DNA of 64,000 nucleotides from Rossellomorea marisflavi (GTDB lineage: Bacteria > Bacillota > Bacilli > Bacillales > Bacillaceae_B), in assembly GCF_009806575.1 (NCBI RefSeq), contig NZ_CP047095.1, positions 2,298,001 to 2,362,000 on the forward strand. The letters are read 5' to 3'. How positions within the stretch are numbered: the stretch's first letter is position 1; each line of letters starts with the position of its first letter. Shown piece by piece: positions 17,004-28,263 of the stretch. The notes under the pieces were generated by a model. It did no database searches and had not been told where the DNA came from. It saw nothing but the letters and a program-made list of their open reading frames with translations. The position numbers were made by a program, and so were the translations under genes.

Positions 17004-17657
17004 TCAATTGGATAGACTTTTAGGTGTAAATCGTTTTTGGATGTACATCAGGATCCCATCGGCAATCATGGCAAGGATGGCAACGGCAATCGACCCACTG
17101 ATGATCAGGTAGTTGTCACCGCGGGAGATTCCCTGAGTAATGAGGACACCCAAGCCACCCGCACCAATGTAAGCCGCAATCACTCCGATTCCGATATTCA
17201 TGACTACTGCCGTCCTGATTCCGGCCATGATGAGGGGAAAAGCATTGGGGATTTCCACTTTGAATAGACGTTGATGTGTTTTCATGCCCAGCCCTTTGGC
17301 GGCGTCGCGCATCTGGGGACTTACATTCTTAATCGCCGTATATGTATTACGGATGATGGGAAGCTGGGAATATAATACGAGGGCTACAAATGCGGGGACG
17401 AAACCGATCCCCTGATTGATGATTGAAAAAATGGGAATCATGACTCCGAATAATGCAATACTCGGAATGGTCAGCATGACCGATGCAACCTGAAGGATCG
17501 TTTCTGCTAGATAATCATTGGTTGTCAGATAGATCCCCAGAGGGATGCCGATGAGAAGAGCTACCAGGATCGCTAGTCCCACGAGAAGCGCATGTTCGAT
17601 TGTCAGATCCACGATTCGCGGACCGTTGACATCGAGAAATGTAATCCATCTTTCCAT
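17004..17657 (-). CDS. Osmoprotectant ABC transporter permease (first)
   Basis: 217 residues, about five to six membrane helices, with the coupling-loop motif DAAKGLGMKTHQRLFKVEIPNA near 133-154. Same family as the other permease and visibly similar to it in this loop. First gene of the four-gene transporter operon, preceded by 276 bp of non-coding DNA that holds a foldable element and probably the promoter. Ends with a basic tail (KRFTPKSLSN). Strong RBS AAAGGAGGATA. Confidence 0.87.
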   Translation of the reverse strand: MERWITFLDVNGPRIVDLTIEHALLVGLAILVALLIGIPLGIYLTTNDYLAETILQVASVMLTIPSIALFGVMIPIFSIINQGIGFVPAFVALVLYSQLPIIRNTYTAIKNVSPQMRDAAKGLGMKTHQRLFKVEIPNAFPLIMAGIRTAVVMNIGIGVIAAYIGAGGLGVLITQGISRGDNYLIISGSIAVAILAMIADGILMYIQKRFTPKSLSN

Positions 17658-17818
17658 ATCTTATCCTCCTTTACCTTATTGAGAGGAACCGCAAATAAAC
17701 GCTCTATTTGTCGAAATTCGGCACTCCTTATCATTACCGTACCATTTCTGGAGTAGATATGTCTAATCATTCGGAAAATTACGAGCAATTTATGTCAGAA
17801 TTTCTTACATGTTTTGTA

Positions 17819-17892
17819 GAATCCCATTAGATCGGACTCTATAAGTCTTGGAATTTTTGCGGGTCTACCAAGAACCGAATAATGGGGGAATC
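17819..17892. other. Foldable intergenic element upstream of the ABC importer
   Basis: Nested complementary segments: CCCATTA (17823-17829) with TAATGGG (17880-17886), CGG with CCG, and TCTTGG with CCAAGA inside. The element lies between the VOC gene's terminator and the ABC operon. I cannot assign it to a known riboswitch class. Confidence 0.4.
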
Positions 17893-17923
17893 AAAAAAAA
17901 GAACCCCGTCTTGAAAGGGTTCT
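17893..17923 (-). terminator. Terminator of the VOC gene
   Basis: On the minus strand AGAACCC pairs with GGGTTCT and is followed by TTTTTTTT, eleven bases after the stop. Confidence 0.8.
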
Positions 17924-17933
17924 GGATTTTTGT

Positions 17934-18323
17934 CTATACATCTTTTTGATCTACATTCAATTCAATCAGATTCCCATCGGGATCTTGACAAAAAATTTGT
18001 GCAAATCCACTTTTCGAGTGAGGTTTTTCAAGTATTTCGACCCCGTGTCCCTTCAGCCATGTCAAGGCTCGATCGTAATCATCCACCCTCAGGGCAAAAT
18101 GACCTTCCCTGCTTGATAGAATCTTCTCTTCCCGTATCGTTTGAGAGGTCGGGTGGACGATCAAATGGAGCTGCTGATTACCAATGGCGTACCATGCACC
18201 CGGAAAGCCGAACTCCGGACGCTTGATCTCTTCGAGGCACAGTACATCTTTGTAGAACTCCCTAGACCTTTTGAGATCGGTTACGGTCAAACTGACATGG
18301 TGTAGATTCTGGTAGGTGATCAC
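17934..18323 (-). CDS. VOC family protein (glyoxalase/dioxygenase fold)
   Basis: 129 residues, a single vicinal-oxygen-chelate domain made of two beta-alpha-beta3 units. Candidate metal ligands are His8 (LHHVSL), His in QLHLIV near 52, His in EGHFAL near 75 and Glu in NLIELNV near 122. That pattern fits fosfomycin/bleomycin-resistance-like or glyoxalase-like proteins, and the substrate is unknown. GTG start. Monocistronic with its own terminator. Confidence 0.85.
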   Translation of the reverse strand: MITYQNLHHVSLTVTDLKRSREFYKDVLCLEEIKRPEFGFPGAWYAIGNQQLHLIVHPTSQTIREEKILSSREGHFALRVDDYDRALTWLKGHGVEILEKPHSKSGFAQIFCQDPDGNLIELNVDQKDV

Positions 18324-18421
18324 ATTCGTTCACTTCTTTCGGTAGATGATTCCCTTCATTGTATCATGTTCAGGGAAAGGTGGTGTATACAGAAATAAGT
18401 TAACATAACATTATTATAGTA

Positions 18422-19978
18422 TTAATCAATATGAACCTCTTTTGACAAGTCCTCTCTCAGCAGGAATTTTTGGATTTTGCCACTGGCGTTCCGTGGAAGT
18501 GCTGGGGTGAATCGATAGTTCCGTGGCCGTTTATAGCCTGCCAGAGCCTTCCCGCTTTTCAAAAAGTCATCCAATTGTTGAGCAGTCAATGTTTTCGACT
18601 TAGGTACGATGACGGCCGTGACGACTTCCCCCCATTTTTCATCCGGTGTTCCCAGGACAGCAACATCCACGACTCCTTCGTGGGCGTGCAGGGCATCTTC
18701 GACTTCCCTTGGATAGACATTTTCCCCTCCTGAAATGATCATATCGTCAATCCGGTCGGCGATATAAAGGTATCCTTCACGGTCAACATATCCAAGGTCC
18801 CCAGTATGATACCATCCTCTATACAAGGCATGTTCCGTTGCTTCGGTGCGGCCATGATACCCGATCATGGTACACGATCCCTTCACGATAATTTCACCAA
18901 TTTCACCCACGGTACAGATGTCCTCTGGATCCGCCGGGCCGGACGTTTCCGGTTTCACGACCCGTATTTGATGATGATAGGCCGCTTTCCCTGCCGCCCC
19001 CGCCTTAGTAAGCTGTTCATGGGGTAGAAGAAATGCAATGGCAGGACCCATTTCCGTTTGTCCATACGCCTGTATCAGCTCGATCTTCAGTTCATCATGA
19101 AGCTTCCTCACAAGGCTCGGCGCCATTGGTGCGGCACCATAGAGCCCATTCCTGAGACTCGACGTGTCATAGTGGGACGTGCCCTCTTCTAGCAGCATGC
19201 TCCACATGGTCGGAGCTGCAAAAAGAGTCGTAATGCGCTCTCGTTCGATCGTTTCAAGGACGAGCTTTGGATCGAATTGATGAAGGATGACGTTCTTCGC
19301 GCCTGCGAGTACCCTCGGAACGAATGCACAGTGGAGTTCTGCACAATGAAACATCGGAGCCGTGACCAATCCCACATCACCAGACCGGTATCCCATAACA
19401 CCGGTCAGGATCAACGCCTGCTCCATCACGTCGCGGTGACGATGAAGCACTCCTTTCGGCCTTCCCGTCGTCCCGCTCGTATACATCATCGCATACGGAT
19501 CTTTTTCATCCACTTCGACTTTTTCAAATTGAGTCGAAAAGGCCATGTCGCTCACGCGCTTTGAAAAGGCAGGCGGATTCCCCCCTTCATACCAGAAGAC
19601 GATTTGACCGAAATCCGGTGCTATCCCTTCCACGACGTTTTGAAGTGCTTCTTCAAATAGGAACACCTTTGGTTCGGCGTCATGCATGATGAAGGCCAGT
19701 TCATCTGAATTAAGTCGAAAGTTGATCGGGTTGATGATGGCCCCGATTTTCCCGCAGGCAAAATAAACGGTCGCGAGCAACTCGGTATTATACAGAAAGG
19801 TCGAAACCCTGTCCCCCTTCCTCACTCCTTCTGCCTGAAGTGCATTGCACATCTGGTGAACCCTTTCCTGCCATTGTCCGTAAGTCATCCGCCGTCCACT
19901 TTTCACCTCTACGATCGCTTCCTGGTTCCGGTAATTCTCCACACTTTGATCAAACATCGTTCCGGTCGTTGCGTACAT
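18422..19978 (-). CDS. Acyl-CoA synthetase (AMP-binding enzyme)
   Basis: 518-residue adenylate-forming ligase that activates a carboxylic acid with ATP and CoA. Core motif YTSGTTGRPKGVLHRH near residues 168-183, A5-type QAYGQTEMGP near 300, A7 YHTGDLGYVD near 390 and the ISGGENVYPREVED hinge near 413. The C-terminal KTLTAQQ...GKALAGYKRPR...LPRNASGKIQKFLLRE holds the catalytic lysine. Medium/long-chain fatty acid or FadD3-like substrate likely. RBS GGGGGAAG. A cre-like site about 80 bp upstream suggests repression by glucose, as expected of fatty-acid catabolism. Confidence 0.85.
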   Translation of the reverse strand: MYATTGTMFDQSVENYRNQEAIVEVKSGRRMTYGQWQERVHQMCNALQAEGVRKGDRVSTFLYNTELLATVYFACGKIGAIINPINFRLNSDELAFIMHDAEPKVFLFEEALQNVVEGIAPDFGQIVFWYEGGNPPAFSKRVSDMAFSTQFEKVEVDEKDPYAMMYTSGTTGRPKGVLHRHRDVMEQALILTGVMGYRSGDVGLVTAPMFHCAELHCAFVPRVLAGAKNVILHQFDPKLVLETIERERITTLFAAPTMWSMLLEEGTSHYDTSSLRNGLYGAAPMAPSLVRKLHDELKIELIQAYGQTEMGPAIAFLLPHEQLTKAGAAGKAAYHHQIRVVKPETSGPADPEDICTVGEIGEIIVKGSCTMIGYHGRTEATEHALYRGWYHTGDLGYVDREGYLYIADRIDDMIISGGENVYPREVEDALHAHEGVVDVAVLGTPDEKWGEVVTAVIVPKSKTLTAQQLDDFLKSGKALAGYKRPRNYRFTPALPRNASGKIQKFLLREDLSKEVHID

Positions 19979-20055
19979 CGTCTTCCCCCTCGGTCGCCCT
20001 CTTTCCAGGGCTTGAATGATGCGATGCGCAGATGGATATCTATCCTATAGATTCT

Positions 20056-20074
20056 ACGCTTGTAAGCGTTATCC
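20056..20074 (-). promoter_or_regulatory. cre-like site upstream of the acyl-CoA synthetase
   Basis: TGTAAGCGTTATCC (20061-20074) matches the cre consensus at all but the final base, and it overlaps the perfect palindrome ACGCTTGTAAGCGT (20056-20069). Confidence 0.6.
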
Positions 20075-20111
20075 TTTTTGCTGAACAAGTTTATGTCGTG
20101 TGAATGCATAC

Positions 20112-20138
20112 AAAAACACCCCTACTTATGTAGAGGTG
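20112..20138 (-). terminator. Terminator of xpt-pbuX
   Basis: Minus-strand CACCTCTAC pairs with GTAGGGGTG, followed by TTTTTG, 18 bp past the pbuX stop. Confidence 0.8.
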
Positions 20139-20156
20139 CTGGTAGTGGATAGAGGA

Positions 20157-22228
<2,072 letters not shown>

Positions 22229-22250
22229 TTTTATGTAGTTGATAGTACGG

Positions 22251-22279
22251 ATTATATCGGTAAAAAAACGATTTGTAAA
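22251..22279 (-). promoter_or_regulatory. Sigma-A promoter of xpt-pbuX
   Basis: TTTACA, 17-bp spacer, TATAAT on the minus strand, about 25 bp before the aptamer. The remaining 250 bp up to 22529 hold nothing I can name. Confidence 0.85.
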
Positions 22280-22529
22280 GGTGTATTTCCTAACGTTCGG
22301 GAGGATTTTTTAAGTTATTGTTCGCAAACGCTGAGGTTTGGTTGGATCCGATGTAAGAAGCAGATGGTTCATTCATATCAGTTGTATTCACTTTTCACGG
22401 ACAGTCCGATGGAGGTTGGGTATTACTGGAATCACTCTAATGCCGTGAATTTTTGCTGCTGTGCACCCTCTTTCTCTCGTCTTCTTTACATTTTGCTCAC
22501 ACCAAAATATATTCCACCACCTGAAAATG

Positions 22530-22551
22530 ACCGGTCTCCCCATAAGACCGG
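22530..22551 (-). terminator. Terminator of the sulfate/siroheme operon
   Basis: Minus strand CCGGTCT pairs with AGACCGG, followed by TCATTTTC, just after the last gene of the operon. Confidence 0.75.
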
Positions 22552-22565
22552 CTTGCGTTGCTCCA

Positions 22566-23117
22566 TTATTTCATCAGCTCTTTTAGTAATAGGCGAATCT
22601 GCTCACCCCTTTCATGCGAGGGCAGGGTATTCTTGATATGCTCCCGCTCCCTTCTAATGAAAGGCAGCTTTTTTGCAATCGATTTGCACCGGTCCATGAG
22701 GATCCCGGACAAATCCTTTGCGAGGCCGGGGCTTGAGCCGGAGGTGGATACAGAAATGGTGAGGTCCCCCTCCCTTTTGAATGACATCATCTGCATATTT
22801 CCTTTATTCCCGTCACTTGCTACGCAGACCCAGGTGGAAGCATCAGCCATGATATGCAACGCTTCATTCGCAGAAGGATCATTCGTAGCTGCGATGAGGA
22901 AATGGGCTCCTTTCAAATCCTCCTTCTGAATGCAGGCCCTTTTCCAAACAATGGCACCATGCTCATGGAGTCGCTGTATTTCTTCAGATGCCTCCGGGCT
23001 GATGACGGTGATCACGGCTCCCTCGTTCATAAAGACGGATAGCTTGCGGAGTGCGATCCTCCCTCCGCCTGCAATAATCACCTTCTTCCCGGTGACATCA
23101 AGCATCAGCGGCAGCAA
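22566..23117 (-). CDS. sirC: Precorrin-2 dehydrogenase (YlnF/SirC)
   Basis: Oxidises precorrin-2 to sirohydrochlorin with NAD+, the second step of siroheme synthesis. The N-terminal Rossmann motif IIAGGGRIALRKL lies near residues 14-26, then the CysG-N/Met8 region with SVSTSGSSPGLAKDL near 118-132. 183 residues. The best start is TTG at 23117, giving MLPL like YlnF: AGGAGAGG is well placed for it but too close to the GTG at 23126. It overlaps the end of sirB by about 20 bp. Last gene of the operon. Confidence 0.87.
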   Translation of the reverse strand: MLPLMLDVTGKKVIIAGGGRIALRKLSVFMNEGAVITVISPEASEEIQRLHEHGAIVWKRACIQKEDLKGAHFLIAATNDPSANEALHIMADASTWVCVASDGNKGNMQMMSFKREGDLTISVSTSGSSPGLAKDLSGILMDRCKSIAKKLPFIRREREHIKNTLPSHERGEQIRLLLKELMK

Positions 23118-23850
23118 ATTGCTCACCTCTCCTATAAAGCGGACTTGAAAGGGCTTCGTGCGTACGCTCCACGAACGCTTCTCTTACTAGATGGTTGTAC
23201 CCGAGATATTTTCCGAGCTGGAGATGTGGATTTCCACTCTTCTTGATTTTCGCTTGGATGTCTTTCATCAATAGTCCTGTGAACAGGAGGTACGGGATAA
23301 AGAGGACCGGTTCTTTTGTCGCAGACATCTCCTCGAGGATACCGGAAAAGGATGGTTCACAAGCGGTCAGAAAACATGTTTGGACCGTTTTCATTCCCGA
23401 TCGCTGTCGGACCTTCTCTGCAATCGCTCCGAGATCACGTTTGACCGCGGGGTCTGAACTTCCCCTCCCGATGAGGACCACATGATCAACCACGGAATTC
23501 AAGTGGAGGATGACACTTTCAATCAGCTTGTCATGAACCCCGATCGGACGCCCGTAGCTGACGGCTATCTCAGGGTACTCTCCCATACAGGTATCAATCT
23601 CTTCCGGGATATCTTTTTTCGCATGAACGGCAGTGAGTAAAAGAAGCGGGACAACGGCGATATGCGTGGCGCCTTTTTCCACGCATGCCGCGAATCCTTC
23701 CTGAATGGATGGTTCGGCAAGTTCAAGAAAACTGATTTCCTGGATCTCTGCGTCGACATGGGATTTGCACGAGGTGATGAAGTCGACGGCTTCATCCCTC
23801 GCTTCCTTCAAGCGGCTTCCGTGACAGACATATAAGACGGCTTTCTTCAT
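23098..23850 (-). CDS. sirB: Sirohydrochlorin ferrochelatase (YlnE/SirB)
   Basis: Inserts Fe2+ into sirohydrochlorin to make siroheme, the cofactor of the sulfite reductase in this operon. About 250 residues in two CbiX-like halves, with the catalytic-type histidine in VCHGSRLKEA near residues 8-17 and VVPLLLLTAVHAKKDIPEEI near 75-94. ATG at 23850 lies one base past the stop of the methyltransferase gene and has GTGAGG upstream. The longer open frame runs into that gene and is not used. Confidence 0.88.
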   Translation of the reverse strand: MKKAVLYVCHGSRLKEARDEAVDFITSCKSHVDAEIQEISFLELAEPSIQEGFAACVEKGATHIAVVPLLLLTAVHAKKDIPEEIDTCMGEYPEIAVSYGRPIGVHDKLIESVILHLNSVVDHVVLIGRGSSDPAVKRDLGAIAEKVRQRSGMKTVQTCFLTACEPSFSGILEEMSATKEPVLFIPYLLFTGLLMKDIQAKIKKSGNPHLQLGKYLGYNHLVREAFVERTHEALSSPLYRRGEQFAAADA

Positions 23851-23851
23851 T

Positions 23852-24619
23852 TTATAATGCCTCACTGATGGCCGGTTCAGATATATTCTCAAACCATTTG
23901 ATCTTTTCACGGAAACGGACGACTTCCCCGATAATGATCATGCTCGGATTCTGTATGCCTTCTCTCTCCACGACCTCCACGATATCAGCAAGCGTACCGG
24001 TGACCGTCTTCTGTACATCTGTCGTTCCCCAATGCACCAGGGCAACCGGGGTTTCGGGAGATTTACCGTAGCGGATCAGACGGTCCCGGATAAATGGGAG
24101 GTTGCCGACCCCCATGTAGATTGCAAGGGTGTCGACCCCCTTCGCAAGACCTTCCCATTTCTCTTCATCTTCTTCCCCGTGGGCATGCCCGGTCACGAAA
24201 GCAACGCTTGCGCTCACGTCACGATGGGTGACGGGGATACCCGCATAAGCAGAAGCGGCAATGCCCGAAGTGATGCCGGGCACCACTTCGAACGGGATGG
24301 ATTTAGCGGCTAGTGCCTCCGCTTCCTCTCCACCTCTTCCGAACACAAACGGGTCTCCCCCCTTCAGTCTGACTACTACCTTGGATCCCGATGCATATTT
24401 AATGAGAAAACGGTTGATCGTTTCCTGCTTCATCGTATGATAATGAGGCAATTTCCCGCAGTAAATCAGATCGGCCCCTTCTTTCGCATGGGTGAGGAGC
24501 TCTTTGTTCACCAGCCGATCATAAAGAATCACATCAGCCTGCTGGATGGCTTTCAGCCCTTTGATGGTCAGAAGGTCCGGATCCCCTGGCCCGGCCCCCA
24601 CTAAATATACTTTCCCCAT
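23852..24619 (-). CDS. sumT: Uroporphyrinogen-III C-methyltransferase (YlnD)
   Basis: SAM-dependent double methylation of uroporphyrinogen III to precorrin-2, the entry to siroheme. 255 residues. Motifs: VYLVGAGPGDPDLLT at residues 4-18, the second SAM region VVRLKGGDPFVFGRGGEEAE near 82-101, and PGITSGIAASAYAGIP near 112-127. RBS GAAGGAGGAG. Siroheme demand by the reductase two genes upstream explains its place. Confidence 0.93.
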   Translation of the reverse strand: MGKVYLVGAGPGDPDLLTIKGLKAIQQADVILYDRLVNKELLTHAKEGADLIYCGKLPHYHTMKQETINRFLIKYASGSKVVVRLKGGDPFVFGRGGEEAEALAAKSIPFEVVPGITSGIAASAYAGIPVTHRDVSASVAFVTGHAHGEEDEEKWEGLAKGVDTLAIYMGVGNLPFIRDRLIRYGKSPETPVALVHWGTTDVQKTVTGTLADIVEVVEREGIQNPSMIIIGEVVRFREKIKWFENISEPAISEAL

Positions 24620-24639
24620 TGGATCTCCTCCTTCAGTGT

Positions 24640-24861
24640 TTACTTTATGATGGTTTCCTTCTCGTGGAGGACGAATGCTGCTCCTCCGCCTCGCAATCTC
24701 CGTTTCTCATAAAGCGAGATGTCCACGATTTCAGGTTTCTTCAGAAAATACTTTTCTAATTCAATCTCCACCAGATCAAATGCTTTTTCATCGGAGTCTG
24801 CTGCGACCACGACGGGGGTAACAAAGGTATGGGTCGTTACTTCAAATCGATACAGATTCAT
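24640..24861 (-). CDS. Small DUF3906-like protein of the sulfur operon
   Basis: 73 residues, soluble, with a compact alpha/beta look: strand (NLYRFEVTTHTFVTPVVVAADS), helix (EKAFDLVEIELEKYF), then strands and a basic RRLRGGG patch near 53-59. It resembles DUF3906, found in Bacillaceae next to siroheme and sulfite reductase genes. Function unknown; an accessory role in reductase assembly or regulation is inference. RBS AAAGGGGGATG. Tightly packed between sulfite reductase and sumT. Confidence 0.75.
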   Translation of the reverse strand: MNLYRFEVTTHTFVTPVVVAADSDEKAFDLVEIELEKYFLKKPEIVDISLYEKRRLRGGGAAFVLHEKETIIK

Positions 24862-24875
24862 CTATTCATCCCCCT

Positions 24876-26486
24876 TTATGCTTCCTGAAGCAACCCGTCC
24901 AGTGACTCTTGCAGATCGGCCGTTCCTACACGATTCACGTAGTCAAAGAAGGCTTCTCCCGGTTCCTTCGTATTCTTGAAGTGGATGAGGAGACCCTTTA
25001 CCACATCTGAAAGCTGCTCGGCTTCCACTTTCCCCTTCAGCTTTTCATTCAACGTCCCTCCATCTTGGAGTGTACCTCCTACATAGATTTCAAAGGCCTC
25101 GATCATCTTTTTGTCCTTTGTCCGCATCTTGATTCCCTGAAGACCGATGTCGGCAATTTGCCTCTGCCCGCATGAATTGGGACACCCGACCATATGCATG
25201 CGCACCGGCACATCGAGGCTCAGTTCACGATCCAGTTCATTGGCGATCCTGCGCATTCTCTCCTTCGTTTCGACGAGGGCAAGATTGCAATATTCAATCC
25301 CTGTACAGGACACGGAATATCCGATAAAGGATAACGGGCTCGTGGAAATTCTATCGAAGATTTTTTCTTCCAACAGGGCGTCCACATGCTCATCCGGGAT
25401 ATTCGGAATGATGAGATTCTGTGAGTTGCAGTTTCGCAGTTCCCCGTTCCCGTATTTTTTTGATATCCTTGCAAGCTCCAGCACTTCGTCGGAACTGAGT
25501 CTGCCCACCGGAACATTCAGTCCCACATAGTTCAGCCCCTCTTGCTTCTGAGGCTTTACTCCATAAAAGTAGCCAGCATTCCATCCCGTTACGGCATCCT
25601 CTCCGCCATCCGGTAGCTCGACATACTCCAGTAATTTCTCCTTGAATTTCTCGGGACCCCAGTCCGCAACGAGGAACTTCAAACGTGCGAGATGCCTCTT
25701 CTCCCTGTAACCAAAATCCCTGAAGATCGTCGTCACGGCAATCGCTACTTCTTTTACCTGATGTGGCTGGATGAATACATCCAGTGTCTCAGCAAGGAAC
25801 GGTCTTGCTGACAGGCCTCCCCCTACCTTCAAATGGAAGCCTGCCACTTTTGTTCCGTCAATCACTTTCGTAGCCGGTACGAACGATGCACAGTTGATTT
25901 CTGCATTTGATGCATTATTGATATTAGAAGAGATGGACAGCTTATATTTTCTCGGAAGATTCGAGAAATCTTCATTAAGCTGGAAGAAATCATATACTTC
26001 CTTCACAATCTCCCGCGTGTCGAACAGTTCATCCGGATCAATGCCCGTCAGTGGATTCCCGACGATATTCCTAGTGATGTCTCCACATGCACCGGCGGAG
26101 GAAAGGCCGACTCTTTCAAGACGGTTGAAGATGTCCGGAATCTGTTCGATTTTCAACCAGTGAAACTGGATGGCCTGTCGCGTCGTGATGTCGTACACAT
26201 CACGGCCGTACTCTTTACAGATGGCCGCGAGTTCTACGGCTTGATCATATGTGAGAATGCCAGAGGGGACATTGACCCTCATCATGAAATAGCCATCTTC
26301 TTTTGGACGTTGCAAATACAGGCCAGCCCATTTGAACTTATCCCACTCTTCCTTCGGGATCGATGAAAAACCATTTTTTGCGTATTCAGGGATATCCTCC
26401 AATATAGTCAAGCCATCCCGCTCAAGCTTCCATTGTTCGGTTTTATTCAATTTCTCATTTTGTTCCCAGTGCTTCTGATATGCCAT
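24876..26486 (-). CDS. sir: Ferredoxin-type sulfite (nitrite/sulfite) reductase
   Basis: 536 residues. Reduces sulfite to sulfide in six electron steps using siroheme and a 4Fe-4S cluster. Cluster ligands read C-x5-C (SCTGIEYCNLA, near 395-402) and C-x3-C (GCPNSCGQRQ, near 435-439). Two ferredoxin-like half domains precede them (PSGILTYDQAVELAAI; VPVGRLSSDEVLELARI), so the protein has the internal duplication of the family. No flavoprotein CysJ is nearby, so a ferredoxin donor is likely, unlike the CysJI type. Start at 26486, eight bases after AAGGAG. Confidence 0.92.
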   Translation of the reverse strand: MAYQKHWEQNEKLNKTEQWKLERDGLTILEDIPEYAKNGFSSIPKEEWDKFKWAGLYLQRPKEDGYFMMRVNVPSGILTYDQAVELAAICKEYGRDVYDITTRQAIQFHWLKIEQIPDIFNRLERVGLSSAGACGDITRNIVGNPLTGIDPDELFDTREIVKEVYDFFQLNEDFSNLPRKYKLSISSNINNASNAEINCASFVPATKVIDGTKVAGFHLKVGGGLSARPFLAETLDVFIQPHQVKEVAIAVTTIFRDFGYREKRHLARLKFLVADWGPEKFKEKLLEYVELPDGGEDAVTGWNAGYFYGVKPQKQEGLNYVGLNVPVGRLSSDEVLELARISKKYGNGELRNCNSQNLIIPNIPDEHVDALLEEKIFDRISTSPLSFIGYSVSCTGIEYCNLALVETKERMRRIANELDRELSLDVPVRMHMVGCPNSCGQRQIADIGLQGIKMRTKDKKMIEAFEIYVGGTLQDGGTLNEKLKGKVEAEQLSDVVKGLLIHFKNTKEPGEAFFDYVNRVGTADLQESLDGLLQEA

Positions 26487-26498
26487 GCTCTCCACTCC

Positions 26499-27089
26499 TT
26501 AGATCAATTGTTTGACTTGAAGATGATTCCAGATCTGCTCAACGCACTCGTCTATCGAATGTTCTTTTGTGTTCAACGTGATTTCAGGATTCTCCGGCTC
26601 CTCATAAGGGGCGCTGATGCCTGTGAAATTCGGGATCTCCTGATTCCTTGCTTTTTTGTATAGCCCTTTCGGATCCCTTTTTTCACACTCATCAAGGGGA
26701 CAATGAACATAGACCTCAAGGAACTCTCCCTCACCGACCAGATTGCGGACCACGGCACGGTCTTCTCTGTACGGCGAGATGAAAGCGGTGAGGACGATTT
26801 GACCGCTGTCCACGAATAGCTTCGATACTTCACCGATCCTGCGGATATTTTCTTTGCGGTCCTTTTCATTGAAGCCAAGATCGGCATTCAATCCATGGCG
26901 GACATTGTCCCCATCGAGTACATACACTTGCTTCCCTTCTTGGAATAGTCGATGGGACAGGGCGTTTGCAACCGATGACTTCCCGGAGGCAGATAGCCCC
27001 GTGAACCAAAGGATGAAGCTGCCATGGCCATTTTTATTTCGGCGGTCTTCTTTTTTTACGGCACTTTCATGCCAGACGATATCAGACAT
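26499..27089 (-). CDS. cysC: Adenylyl-sulfate kinase
   Basis: Phosphorylates APS to PAPS with ATP. 196 residues with the P-loop [12 protein letters not shown] near 31-42, the substrate helix [15 protein letters not shown] near 59-73 and [12 protein letters not shown] near 100-111. RBS AAGGAGGAG. As the downstream reductase CysH looks like the APS-using type, PAPS may serve sulfation more than assimilation; that is inference. Confidence 0.94.
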   Translation of the reverse strand: MSDIVWHESAVKKEDRRNKNGHGSFILWFTGLSASGKSSVANALSHRLFQEGKQVYVLDGDNVRHGLNADLGFNEKDRKENIRRIGEVSKLFVDSGQIVLTAFISPYREDRAVVRNLVGEGEFLEVYVHCPLDECEKRDPKGLYKKARNQEIPNFTGISAPYEEPENPEITLNTKEHSIDECVEQIWNHLQVKQLI

Positions 27090-27101
27090 GATTTCTCCTC
27101 C

Positions 27102-28241
27102 TTACTGTGATTCTTCCTTCTTCAACCCGTCGATGAGCACCTTGATGACTTCCGGTCTCGAGAAGGTGCTTGGAGGGACTTCCCCTGCCCTCAGCATGCC
27201 GCGCACCTTCGTTCCCGACAGAATGACCCGGTCCTCTTTTCCGTGGGGGCACGTTTTGGTCGTTGCCATGCCTTCACATTTCTGACAGTAGAAGCTGTGC
27301 TCGAATTTTAATGGAACGATGCCGATCTCCCTTTCCGAAAATTGTTCAAAAATCTTCTGTGCATCATAGGTTCCGTAATAGTCCCCGACCCCGGCATGAT
27401 CACGTCCCACAATGAAGTGGGTGCATCCATAGTTCTTCCTTACAAGCGCGTGGAAGATGGCTTCTCGAGGTCCTGCATACCGCATGGCTGCCGGGAATAC
27501 CCCCAGGAACACCCGGTCCGTAGGATAATAGTTTTTGAGAAGGACTTCATAGCTTTCCATCCTGATCGATGCCGAGATATCATCCGACTTCGTTTCTCCG
27601 ACGAGGGGATTAAGGAATAAGGCATCCACTGTTTCAAGTGCCGTCTTCTGGATATACTCATGAGCCCGATGAACCGGGTTCCTGGTCTGGAATCCGACGA
27701 TTGTCTCCCACCCTTTTTCCTTGAAAGCCGCCCTCGTCTCCACAGGATCGAATGAGTAGGCTTCAAATGGTTTATTCAAACGCTTATGTAGGGTGATTTT
27801 CCCTCCCACATAGATGGGGCCACGGTGGAAAAGCTTTTTGACTCCGGGATGCTCTAGGTCTGTGGTTCCGTAAACGAGCAGCGCCTCTTTTTCTTTATCC
27901 GGTGTGTAGATTTCCTGGATTTCGATCGAACCGTATGTGGTTCCGTCATACACCAGCCGGCTTTTCTTCCCGACCGTTAAGCGATCGGCGATCTCCTGTT
28001 CCACCGGGAGGGTGATCGGGATGCTCCAGACGGTTCCGTCGGCCAATCTCAGGTTCTCGACAACGCTCTTATAGTCGGCTTCTTGCAGGAACCCCGTGAT
28101 GGGGCTGTAACCTCCTATCGCGATTAACTCGAGATCACTCAACGAGATCTCATCGAGGGGAATCTCCGTTTCAATGGTCTCAACTTCTTCCTCCGGTGCA
28201 TATGATTGTACAAGTGTTCCTCCATGCGGTTCTAAACTCAT
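27102..28241 (-). CDS. sat: Sulfate adenylyltransferase (ATP sulfurylase)
   Basis: Activates sulfate with ATP to give APS. 379 residues. The active-site motifs [15 protein letters not shown] near 181-195 and [16 protein letters not shown] near 273-288 are intact, with [18 protein letters not shown] near 320 as a zinc-like site. The ATG at 28241, just after a second ATG and seven bases from GGAGG, gives the usual [11 protein letters not shown]-terminus. Follows the sulfate permease gene. Confidence 0.95.
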   Translation of the reverse strand: MSLEPHGGTLVQSYAPEEEVETIETEIPLDEISLSDLELIAIGGYSPITGFLQEADYKSVVENLRLADGTVWSIPITLPVEQEIADRLTVGKKSRLVYDGTTYGSIEIQEIYTPDKEKEALLVYGTTDLEHPGVKKLFHRGPIYVGGKITLHKRLNKPFEAYSFDPVETRAAFKEKGWETIVGFQTRNPVHRAHEYIQKTALETVDALFLNPLVGETKSDDISASIRMESYEVLLKNYYPTDRVFLGVFPAAMRYAGPREAIFHALVRKNYGCTHFIVGRDHAGVGDYYGTYDAQKIFEQFSEREIGIVPLKFEHSFYCQKCEGMATTKTCPHGKEDRVILSGTKVRGMLRAGEVPPSTFSRPEVIKVLIDGLKKEESQ

Positions 28242-28263
28242 CATGACTCCTCCTTCAATTGAT

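Noticed and set aside
17819-17892. Purine riboswitch
   Set aside because: The CTACC-like text is present but P1, P2 and P3 cannot be paired as in that class, so it is listed only as an unassigned fold.
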